Shown here: in pieces, positions 37,850-47,344 of the stretch
How the letters are laid out: every line of letters starts with the position of its first letter
How positions within the stretch are numbered: position 1 is the first letter of the stretch
Assembly (NCBI GenBank): GCA_034336665.1
Contig: CM067565.1
Span: forward strand, 84,508,858 to 84,572,857
DNA: 64,000 bases
Reading direction: 5' to 3'
Source: Luscinia megarhynchos
Taxonomy: Eukaryota; Chordata; Aves; Passeriformes; Turdidae
Notes under the pieces: generated by a model
The model's input: only the letters and a program-made list of their open reading frames with translations
The model's database searches: none
Told to the model about the DNA's origin: nothing
Made by a program: the position numbers and the translations under genes

Positions 37850-39252
37850 TCTGTGTTCCCAAGGGAATGCAAAGGAGTTGGAGTGAATCACCAGGCAGCA
37901 CTGCGCACGGATCAGAGCCTGCTCCCAGCCCGGGCTGCTCCCACTGGCACTGGAGGAGGCAGAGCTGCATCTCCTGCCATCTGCACTGGGAGCCATGGCA
38001 CCTGCCTCGCTGCCAGCACACAGGAGGAATGGAGGGGAAAGGCAAGAAGCTTCAGGAGCAAAGGCAGTTTCTGAGCAGCCCTTCGCTAGCGCTGGCGCGC
38101 TGTTGCTCACTGTACCCGGGGTCTAAAAGTAAATTGCTCCTGGGATCCAGAAGGGACACCAATCCTATTCCCTGGCTTCCAACTTCTGCAGATAACACCT
38201 CATCCATTGAGACCTACCTGTATCTACAATGGGGGAGCTGCAACAGAGGATCTGATCTTGCCTTTCTCTGCACCTTCTCTCACGTCACATTGCTGTTTCC
38301 AGGGTTTGAGCTGTGCAAAGAGATGAGAGTATGTGTCAACCTGTCATCTCCATGGCTCTGTATAAGTTGTCTTTCCCACTGGACTTGTGCTCAAAGCCTG
38401 CCCATGAAGGACCAAGTGTGATGGAACAAGATGTATTCCTCAGCATTCCAGGTATCTGCCCCTTAACTGTAAAATAAAAACTAAATGAAGATCTGAATAA
38501 AGTTTCCCCAGATAATGTAATATCTTAGAGGCCTAACTATCACATGAAAACTTGAAACAATTAGTACATAGATCTCCATGTTGTCTCCACAATAATGTTC
38601 CTGGACTGAGAGACTGGAAGAAATCAAAATCATTTATGAAAATGAGCAAACAAAGGGCATGGTTTCAGTGGATGGAACTGCTGTTTTGCACACGCTCTGG
38701 TAATTTTGCCTAATTCTGCTGAATGAGCTTTTCATGCATATATATGTGTGTATGCATATCTGTCATGAGTAAAACCTATTGTATCCTCAGTTGACAAGCT
38801 GTGTTTGACAGATTGCAGCAGGGTTTGGGGAAAGGAGTTCGTGACCCAGGCTAAGAGCATGGGACTTCCCTCTGGAGTTCGTGACCCAGAACAGCAGCAC
38901 TGCCTCCCCATGCTGGTACCAAAACCAGCCCAGGGTCCCTCTGCTCTCCTCTCCTTTACCCTGGCCAGAGTGGCTGAAGATGCAGCAGAGAGGATGATGA
39001 GAAGGGGCTTGTTTCTTCGGGACACAGTTTTACAGTGAAAATTTGGCGAGCGATGTGCCAGCCCTGCAGCGAGGCTGTGCCACAGGATGGAGAGGGGTGA
39101 ATAAGCAGGAATTGAGAGCTGGCTGCAGAATGGGTGCATGGAACCCCCAACACCTGGAGATAAGTGCTGGGGGAGGGCGAGGGGCTCTGCAGACACCCCC
39201 TCAAACAGCAGTGCCTCTCCCCTGGGTCCGCACTGCAGGGGCACATCCCACA
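37850..39252. other. GC-rising left flank of the minisatellite region
   Basis: GC content rises, with CpG-containing patches (e.g. CGCTAGCGCTGGCGCGC at 38084-38100). Frames of up to 198 codons (37825-38421, plus) and the 5' parts of frames that run into the array are open because stops are scarce. None has a recognisable domain. A 16-bp direct repeat, GGAGTTCGTGACCCAG, occurs at 38834 and 38874, 40 bp apart. Confidence 0.55.
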
Positions 39253-39404
39253 GAGCAGCACTGGGAGAAACCAGAGCTGGAAGGGGCACAAACTCTCCTT
39301 TGGTGCAGCGGGCACTGCCCAGCCCCCTGAGCAGCACTGGGTGAAACCAGAGGTGGGAGCAGGGCACAGAGTCTCCTTTGGTGCAGCGGGCACCGAGCAG
39401 GGCG
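39253..39404. repeat. 76-bp tandem duplication
   Basis: Two diverged copies lie head to tail, 39253-39328 and 39329-39404. Shared blocks are GAGCAGCACTGGG, GAAACCAGAG and CTCCTTTGGTGCAGCGGGCA. The copies differ by several substitutions and compensating small indels. They sit about 55 bp before the large minisatellite, which suggests a zone prone to tandem rearrangement. Confidence 0.9.
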
Positions 39405-39457
39405 CTCGGGCAGGAGGGGAAGGGCCCAGCACCATCTCCCCTGCCCGGCGCAGCCGT

Positions 39458-41775
39458 GGCCCACGGGCGGTGTGTCCCCCAGCCGTGGCACGGGCGGTGT
39501 GTCCCGCAGCCGTGGCCCGGGCGGTGTGTCCCGCAGCCGCTGGCCCGGGCGGTGTGTCCCGCAGCCGCTGGCCCGGGCGGTGTGTCCCGCAGCCGTGGCC
39601 CGGGCGGTGTGTCCCGCAGCCGCTGGCCCGGGCGGTGTGTCCCGCAGCCGCTGGCACGGGCGGTGTGTCCCGCAGCCGTGGCACGGGCGGTGTGTCCCGC
39701 AGCCGTGGCACGGGCGGTGTGTCCCCCAGCCGTGGCACGGGCGGTGTCACCCGCAGCCGCTGGCACGGGCGGTGTGTCCCGCAGCCGTGGCACGGGCGGT
39801 GTGTCCCCAGCCGCTGGCACGGGCGGTGTGTCCCCAGCCGCGGCACGGGCGGTGTGTCCCCCAGCCGTGGCCCGGGCGGTGTGTCCCGCAGCCGTGGCCC
39901 GGGCGGTGTGTCCCGCAGCCGCTGGCACAGGCGGTGTGTCCCCCAGCCGTGGCACGGGCGGTGTCACCCGCAGCCGCTGGCACGGGCGGTGTCACCCGCA
40001 GCCGCTGGCACGGGCGGTGTGTCCCCCAGCCGCTGGCACGGGCGGTGTGTCCCGCAGCCGTGGCCCGGGCGGTGTGTCCCGCAGCCGTGGCCCGGGCGGT
40101 GTGTCCCCCAGCCGTGGCACGGGCGGTGTGTCCCGCAGCCGTGGCACGGGCGGTGTGTCCCGCAGCCGCTGGCACGGGCGGTGTGTCCCGCAGCCGCTGG
40201 CCCGGGCGGTGTGTCCCGCAGCCGTGGCACGGGCGGTGTGTCCCGCAACCGCTGGCCCGGGCGGTGTGTCCCCCAGCCGCTGGCACGGGCGGTGTGTCCC
40301 GCAGCCGTGGCCCGGGCGGTGTGTCCCCAGCCGTGGCACGGGCGGTGTGTCCCGCAGCCGCTGGCACGGGCGGTGTGTCCCCCAGCCGTGGCACGGGCGG
40401 TGTGTCCCGCAGCCGTGGCACGGGCGGTGTGTCCCCCAGCCGTGGCACGGGCGGTGTCACCCGCAGCCGCTGGCACGGGCGGTGTGTCCCGCAGCAGTGG
40501 CACGGGCGGTGTGTCCCCAGCCGTGGCACGGGCGGTGTGTCCCGCAGCCGTGGCACGGGCGGTGTGTCCCGCAGCCGCTGGCACGGGCGGTGTGTCCCGC
40601 AGCCGTGGCCCGGGCGGTGTGTCCCCCAGCCGTGGCACGGGCGGTGTGTCCCGCAGCCGTGGCCCGGGCGGTGTGTCCCGCAGCCGCTGGCCCGGGCGGT
40701 GTGTCCCCAGCCGTGGCACGGGCGGTGTGTCCCGCAGCCGCTGGCACAGGCGGTGTGTCCCGCAGCCGTGGCCCGGGCGGTGTGTCCCGCAGCCGCTGGC
40801 CCGGGCGGTGTGTCCCGCAGCCGTGGCCCGGGCGGTGTGTCCCGCAGCCGCTGGCACGGGCGGTGTGTCCCGCAGCCGTGGCACAGGCGGTGTGTCCCCC
40901 AGCCGCTGGCACAGGCGGTGTGTCCCGCAGCCGTGGCCCGGGCGGTGTGTCCCGCAGCCGTGGCCCGGGCGGTGTGTCCCGCAGCCACTGGCACGGGCGG
41001 TGTGTCCCCAGCCGTGGCACGGGCGGTGTGTCCCCAGCCGTGGCACGGGCGGTGTCACCCGCAGCCGCTGGCACGGGCGGTGTGTCCCCAGCCGTGGCAC
41101 GGGCGGTGTGTCCCGCAGCCGTGGCCCGGGCGGTGTGTCCCGCAGCCGCTGGTACGGGCGGTGTGTCCCGCAGCCGCTGGCCCGGGCGGTGTGTCCCCCA
41201 GCCGTGGCACAGGCGGTGTGTCCCCCAGCCGCTGGCACAGGCGGTGTGTCCCGCAGCCGTGGCCCGGGCGGTGTGTCCCGCAGCCGTGGCCCGGGCGGTG
41301 TGTCCCGCAGCCACTGGCACGGGCGGTGTGTCCCCCAGCCGTGGCACGGGCGGTGTGTCCCCCAGCCGTGGCACGGGCGGTGTCACCCGCAGCCGCTGGC
41401 ACGGGCGGTGTGTCCCGCAGCCGCTGGCACGGGCGGTGTGTCCCGCAGCCGTGGCCCGGGCGGTGTGTCCCGCAGCCGCTGGTACGGGCGGTGTGTCCCG
41501 CAGCCGTGGCACGGGCGGTGTGTCCCCCAGCCGTGGCACGGGCGGTGTGTCCCCCAGCCGTGGCACGGGCGGTGTGTCCCGCAGCCGTGGCACGGGCGGT
41601 GTGTCCCCCAGCCGTGGCACGGGCGGTGTGTCCCCAGCCGTGGCCCGGGCGGTGTGTCCCGCAGCCGTGGCCCGGGCGGTGTGTCCCCCAGCCGTGGCAC
41701 AGGCGGTGTGTCCCCCAGCCGTGGCACGGGCGGTGTGTCCCGCAGCCGCTGGCACAGGCGGTGTGTCCCCAGCCC
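39458..41775. repeat. GC-rich minisatellite, about 85 copies of a 26-28 bp unit
   Basis: The unit reads GGGCGGTGTGTCCC followed by GCAGCCGTGGCAC. Three length classes occur: 27 bp (GCAG or CCAG link, CCGTGG), 28 bp (CCGCTGG) and 26 bp (link shortened to CAG with CCGTGG). About 2.3 kb divided by about 27.3 bp gives roughly 85 copies. Point variants include GGCCCG versus GGCACG, GCACAGG, GGTACGG and GTGTCACCC in place of GTGTGTCCC (six copies). Most units keep about four CpGs and one GGGCGG GC box. There is no stop codon in any plus frame across the array, so long overlapping 'proteins' of 844-953 codons appear in all three plus frames. The mixed unit lengths change register repeatedly, so these are not genes. 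Confidence 0.97.
40881..41490. repeat. Higher-order 12-unit duplication within the array
   Basis: Rare variants recur in the same order about 326-330 bp apart: GCACAGG at 40881 and 41207, GCACAGG again at 40909 and 41235, GCAGCCACTG at 40981 and 41307, the TCACCC variant at 41055 and 41383, and GGTACGG at 41151 and 41481. This shows one duplication of a block of about 12 units, as produced by unequal exchange or replication slippage. The small drift in spacing comes from 26/27/28-bp units changing after duplication. Confidence 0.88.
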
Positions 41776-42028
41776 GGCCGGCCGCCCAGCCCTGCCTCTG
41801 CAGAGGCGCCCGCAGCCGTGGCACGGGCGCTGCAGCGCCGGTTGCCTGGCAGCGGGAACGCGTCCTCTTCCCATGGCAAACATCACCTCTCCATCGACCC
41901 AGGGCGCCTCCCGCTCCAAATGTCTGCCCGAGCCGGAAAGCTCAGCCAGGGGAAAGCAGCCCCGCTTCTTCAGCGGGATAGCGCAGGGACAGGGACCCGG
42001 CACTGAGCAGCCGCCCCACAGGTGAATT
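41776..42028. promoter_or_regulatory. CpG-rich segment at the array exit
   Basis: Non-repetitive GC- and CpG-rich DNA directly following the array. It carries perfect palindromes at 41775-41784, 41794-41807 and 41826-41839, a single stray half-unit of the array at 41811-41829, and an X-box-like site at 41841. With the GC boxes of the array it has the features of a CpG-island promoter. No TATA box or Inr is assigned, and no transcript can be shown. Confidence 0.35.
41841..41853. promoter_or_regulatory. X-box-like RFX site
   Basis: GTTGCC, 1-nt spacer, GGCAGC. It has one mismatch to an inverted-repeat X-box (GTTGCC/GGCAAC). It sits in CpG-rich DNA about 30 bp before an ATG. Confidence 0.25.
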
Positions 42029-42029
42029 C

Positions 42030-42150
42030 ATCCAGCACCGCAAGCTAAATTCCGTGTGCTTGCCATTCAGCCCGGATTAGCGCTAAGGGAACAAGCTTTA
42101 AAAAACACGTGCTAATTACATGAATATTTAGCTTTATACAAAGCTATCAG
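42030..42150. promoter_or_regulatory. Dense cluster of palindromic factor-binding-like motifs
   Basis: Within 120 bp are GGATTA (OTX/PITX-type homeodomain core) overlapping the perfect palindrome TTAGCGCTAA (42077-42086), a CACGTG E-box (42106-42111), TAATTA (42113-42118), and the inverted repeat TAGCTTT/AAAGCTA with a 4-nt loop (42129-42146). Composition switches abruptly from CpG-rich to AT-rich at 42030. It could be a compact enhancer or promoter-proximal element; binding is inferred from motif shape only. Confidence 0.35.
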
Positions 42151-44384
42151 AGGAAAAGTAAGTGTGAAGCTAAACCCCGGGTCTGACTCTTTGTGTCTGG
42201 GTTTTAGGGCGCTGCTGAAAACACACCAACGTGTGAAAGAAGGCAAAGCACCGTGTCTGCTCAGGAGCACAGCGCTGCTCTGGGTCTCTGTGCCTCACAA
42301 AGCATGTGCACCGTGTTTATCTGCCTGTGTGCCGCTGCATCCAGCCGCTGTGCTGTAGCAACTCTGCTGCTGATGCCGCAGCAATCGCAGGATGATGAAT
42401 TTGAGAGACACAGAAACCACCAACTTCAGAGAGATCCGTCTTCCTTAAAAGAAAGCAAGGCATTATGAGTCAGGCAGATTATCTGCCAGCAGCCCACCGA
42501 GGAGAGCTGTCTTCTGCAGAGGGGTGGAGGACGGGAGGATTCCTGGTGAGCGCAGCAAGGGCGAGGGCACGGCTGGCAGTGGAAGGGGAGAACACAGCAG
42601 CTGCAGTCTCCGTGCCAGGGTGCCAGAGCTGTGCATGAAGCACATAGGAGAAAAGGTTAGTGGGCTCTTTGCCCAGGAGACTGTGATGTCCTGAAATGAT
42701 GTGGATTTGGGCTGCTCAGGCTGGGTTTGATGGAAGTGCAAGGGTGCCCAGCAGTGCTGAGCTCCACACCACCACTGCCTTGTGGGGTGGATTCCTCTGT
42801 GCTGGCCTGCAGTTATTTGTAGAGACAGGGTACAATGAGCCTCTCTCTTCCTGCCTGCAGGAAGGCTGAAATTGGCGTGGCCTCAGTTATTTTCTCAATC
42901 TACTTTGAAACAGTAGATTTGTCTTGAGGAGGCTGAAGCTACATGAAAGCAGTCACACCAGGAGCAGAGACAGCTCCCTTCTGACTTGGCATGATCTGAG
43001 AATGAGTATCCTGCCAGCAAGGAGCTGCAGCTTCATCCTCAGCAACATCAGCATCAGCCCACCCCACCTAGAGCTGTGGCTCCAGGGAGCCAAAGCCATG
43101 GCAAAATGAGAGGGGCAGAGACCAGCTGCAGGGAGGCACCTGGCAGAGGAGCACTGCTGCTCATCCATTTTCAGGTGAAGAAGGAAATCCTTGGTGGGTG
43201 ATGCACGAGAGGAGCTGTGGCACAGGGCTAGAGCTGTCGAGGTTGGAGGAGGGTAGGGAAGAAGGGCTGCTATTTAATTGCCAGCCCTGGTTCTATCAGC
43301 AAATAGGAGGCCGAGCTGTCACTGGTGTGCAAAGTAGCAGATGGCCTAATTGTGAGATTTCTCCCTTGCAAGAGCAAAATGCTATGCTGTTTTTAACATC
43401 TTTGCCTAGAGCTAGCTTCAGATACAACCAAGATATATCGTGCTAGAAATGTGCTCTAGTGATAATCAGGAGAAAACTGTGCTTGAAGTGAGATTTTAAA
43501 AATAATTATTATGGCCTATTGCTGTTAGTCACACATCCCAAAAGCTGATCTGGCTAAAAGAGCTTTCCAAAGCATCTTCTGCTCGACAGATCATCTGGAA
43601 ATTATTCCATCATTGTGCCACCATGTCTCGCCTTATAACCCCCAGGACACTGTCTATGTATGCACACCATTGCTTCCCTCTTCTTGGCAGAAAATAATTC
43701 TCTCCAGCTTCTGATTTCTCTCATGCAGCTTCAGCAGGTTCTGTGCAGTTTCTTGCCTTGGCCATTTGGCTGGAGAGCACAGGGCTTGCTTCCCCAGAGA
43801 GAGCTATGGAGCATGGCCACCTCACCTCTCCTTGGTAAGAGCTGGGTGCTCTGCAGAGCCCCAGGCTGCAGGCAGGGACAGCAGAGCTCGCCCGTGTCAC
43901 ACTAATATCAGGTGCTTGAAACTCTATATTGAAGGTGCAGGGCTGCTGCTGGTGAGTCGTTCTGGCAGGTGCATTTGGTCAGCTTCAGCTCTGACCTGAA
44001 ATCAGGGGAGAGGGCAGCACTTCTCCCAGCTGGCTCTGGTTTGCAGAGAAAATTCTGGTAAGGACTTGTGTGGAGAGAAAACTTTCACTAACCCTAAATC
44101 TGCTTAATGTCAGTGAGGGCAAAACCTAGGGCAAGGATCAGCTTGGAATGGAATCAAGTGAATGCTCTGTTTGAGGACAGCAGCCCTTGTTGATTTTTTT
44201 GCAGGGCACTGACCATATTTTTAAGGACTTTTTTTCCCTGCTATGTATAGCATGTGCTGCCTCTTTCTGACAGGCCTTTAAACTTTGTGATGTCTGTTGG
44301 GGTTTTCTGGTAATAAAAGGGATTTAATGGGTTATCTGTAAGCTTTGTCTCTGAAGTATGGGAATGTATTAAATCTTCTTTAAA
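42151..44384. other. Unannotated DNA, declining GC
   Basis: No gene recognised. A good splice-acceptor-like stretch, CTCTCTCTTCCTGCCTGCAG, ends at 42860, but the frames after it are short (at most about 20 codons). Frames of 60-92 codons on both strands have no known similarity. Confidence 0.55.
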
Positions 44385-44860
44385 TCTACCTTTCCCTTAC
44401 TGTCCATCTTCAAAAGATTCTTATCCATGCAGTAGATGCCTGTCATGGAGCAGTCTGTCCTTCCCATCCTCTCCTCTGACTTTCTTCCCCTGTTTGCTCA
44501 GAAGTCTCCTGTTAAAAATCCCCCAGCTGTGACACACCAGCCCATCTCTCAGATCCCACTGATTTCATGTCTCTCTCAGCCTCCATGTAAATCTCCCTAT
44601 CTTTCCCTTCAAGGTCTTCTGTAAGTTACTTTGCCTTTAATCTCATTCCTCCCACTCCTCCTCCTATTCTCCCAGTCATCTCTCTTTCTGCTCATTTTAT
44701 CTTGTTCTTGGATGGTTCAATCTTGCTTTTTTTTCTTCATACTCCTCAGACCTCAATCCACCTCCCATTTTCTGTTAGCCAAACACTTTCCTTCTTGTTC
44801 TGTCAACTGTACCTTAAATCCCTTTTTTCTTCCTTGCTAGCACTAACACACCACATGCCC
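44385..44860 (+). other. Strand-asymmetric pyrimidine-rich tract
   Basis: About 475 bp is strongly pyrimidine-rich on the plus strand. For instance 44641-44700 has only 9 purines in 60 bases. The two 62-69 codon plus frames here are leucine/serine/proline-rich by composition and are not called as genes. Confidence 0.7.
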
Positions 44861-47039
44861 TCATGCAGAGTCATCTGAGCTGCTGTCCCACGTGGTTTTC
44901 CTGGAGTGCATGTTCTTCACACCAGGAATTTGTGGTTCTCCTCCAGTGCACACCCCACATATACAAACACACAAGGGTCTTTTGAAGCACAGCAGTTGCT
45001 GGTAAGTGACCATGCATTATTAATCCCATTGCTTATATGACACACAGAAAACTTTCTCTAGCTGCCTAACAAGAGGAATCTTTTCTCTTGATGTGAAGGC
45101 ACACTTTGAATTGTCCAACTAGGTAAATGCATAAAAATGAGTGTTATTTAAACTTAGAGTGACTGAAACTTCTTATAGGTGGCAAAGACATATGAGGGAC
45201 ATAAGAAGCAGCCTATTAGAAGAGGTTTGGGGTCTCACTTCAACATTGTTTTGCACTAGCACATCATCAGTGGCTGCATTCAAGTTGCCTTTAACATCTT
45301 TACATTCCTGCACATGACAAATAGTAGGGACTAGCTCCCACAGAGCAGAGGAAATACAGCAGCAAGTGTCTCACGTCCATTTCTCAACTGTCATCAAATA
45401 GCTTTTATTCATGGCATAGCACAAGTGTCAGCCAACTGGCAAAGGCAGCCTATATTAAAAATGTTAGGGATTATTCATGTCAACAGACACAAGGGAGCTT
45501 TACTCAAGTCAGTGGATCTGCACTAGCAGAGGTATGAAAATACAGCAGGTTCTCTATAGTAATCTCAAACCTGAATAACTTGAGGAGGCCAGCAGCAGAC
45601 TGCCATTTCCAAGTACAATTAAAAAAATAATCTAGCAGAGTTAGACAAGAGTTTGGGTAGGTGAGAGGTTTAATGTGTGGTTAGATAGACAAGGCTATAC
45701 CATAAGGATGTTATCTAGAAAGACTGAGGTGACACTTTTAAAAAAATGCTCAGATTGAAGATGGTCTGGGGGTTGTAAGCTGGTGGTGGCTCTTCAGGTT
45801 TGTTTCTAATTACCCAATTAGCTGTTAGGTCCTTAGCCTGTTTGACTGCAGGCATTTCCTACACTGTTTTGAGTATAATTTCTGTGGGCCATGTGATTGT
45901 CTTTCATGGACAAGGAGCAATTTGGAAATGGATTAATTCTTTCTCCTTTTTAAAGGTTAAAAATTAGCAGCCTTGTTATCTGAAAATAATGCTAATTAAA
46001 TGTTTGAGACTTTTAATGGGAAAAAATAAGATGGACATAAGCATAAAGCTTATCTTTAAAAACATCGTGTAAAGGTGGAAAAGGATGGAGGTTTCATATG
46101 TCTCAGGTTAACTATTAAGGACAATTCCCTGACTGGTATTTTGAGTCCCACTGTGTTTGCAGAAGAGTACTATATTCTGTCATCTTGCATTTTGAAATGG
46201 TTGCTTTTAAAACATATGGCCTGCTTCTTTTTCCCCTTGATTATTTTTGACTAGTTCAATTCTCTGAACTCCATGATGTTATGTGGATATGAAATAAGGA
46301 ACAATTTAGGTGGAAAATAAAAAATTAAGGCCTATGCAAGTCATCATGAATAAGGTGACCTGATCTGCTCTGACACAGATCTATGTTCCACTTATGCTTT
46401 GGAAAACTTTGGATACTGTATTTTTGTCAAAACCTAATTTCTGTACAAATGTGTGATGCAGAAGAAACCCAACCAGCAAAACCCTGAGATGAATCCCATT
46501 GCATCTCCATGACAACATATAGATGCATAGTCTGCTATATACATCCTTACTGGCAGACTGACTGCTCCTAGCTTTTTCCCACGCTGAGCTGAAATGCAGA
46601 CTGACCAACAGGCTGCAGAGGATGTTGCTGGGATTTAAATGTGGAAACCGAAGATCATGTTTCATTCAGGGTAAAGCAGAGGCAAATGGAGCAGCCTTAC
46701 AGAAGAGGTGAGCCTTGCACCACAGCTTCCCTTGTGGAGGCTGCTTGGTCAAGTAAAGGAATGGGCACTGGCAGGTCTCCACTGAGTCTGAAAATTCATG
46801 TGGAGGACCTTTGCAGGGATCTGAAAGTCTTGCCAAAAGCTTGTCAGTGTGACTTACAAGCATAATGAGATAAGAATGGAAGGTAATTTGGGTTAATAAA
46901 TTATCCTGAGAGGGTTGGGTTTTTTTCCTGCACATGTAGAAGGAATGGGGGAAGTGATCCAGTCCTCTCTCCCTGGTGAAGAACTCTGAACTCTGCGGAA
47001 AGAGGCTTTGGCAGCGGCGTAGGAGAGCAGGGGGCCAGG
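44861..47039. other. Unannotated AT-leaning DNA
   Basis: No open frame above about 130 codons and no recognisable repeat. The 127-codon minus frame at 46666-47049 resembles no family. Confidence 0.6.
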
Positions 47040-47344
47040 CTGGTGGCATGTTTCATGTCAAACCCAACAGGGAATGTGTGTCATTTATTTGCCTCCCAGC
47101 AGAGTCAGGAGTGTGGCTGTGGGCCGGAGCCTGTCCCTAGGGCAGGGAGTGACCCCGTGGGCTGCCAGCGCTGCCCTGCAGCTGCCCGGGCACTGCAGCT
47201 GCGCCAGCTGCGCCCAGCCCCAGAGGCGCGGGAAGGACAGGGCTGGGATGGCAGAGCAGCATGGGTCCGGCAAACCCCCCCTCCTGCCCCTGCCCTTCCC
47301 CTGCCCGTGCTCCCGTGCCGGGGTGGGTGCCAGGGCTTCCCTGC
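47040..47344. other. GC/CpG-rich flank of the composite repeat
   Basis: GC-rich sequence with roughly a dozen CpGs between 47120 and 47330. Overlapping frames on both strands reflect composition. It could be a small CpG island; no start site is assignable. Confidence 0.4.

Noticed and set aside
37825..38421. 198-codon plus frame as a gene
   Set aside because: Lies in stop-poor GC-rich sequence with overlapping long frames on the other strand. No recognisable domain.
39458..41775. CRISPR array
   Set aside because: Units are contiguous with no unique spacers, and the context is vertebrate.
39458..41775. Canonical G-quadruplex array
   Set aside because: Each unit has only one run of three G's, so loops would exceed 20 nt. 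Classical quadruplex motifs are not formed.
39164..42025. 953-, 867- and 844-codon plus frames and 206-455 codon minus frames as repeat proteins
   Set aside because: They arise from a minisatellite unit lacking stops. Unit lengths of 26, 27 and 28 bp shift register constantly, and minus frames end only at one unit variant.
42838..42925. Exon after the acceptor-like CTTCCTGCCTGCAG at 42860
   Set aside because: All three frames close within about 22 codons and no good donor follows. A non-coding exon cannot be excluded.
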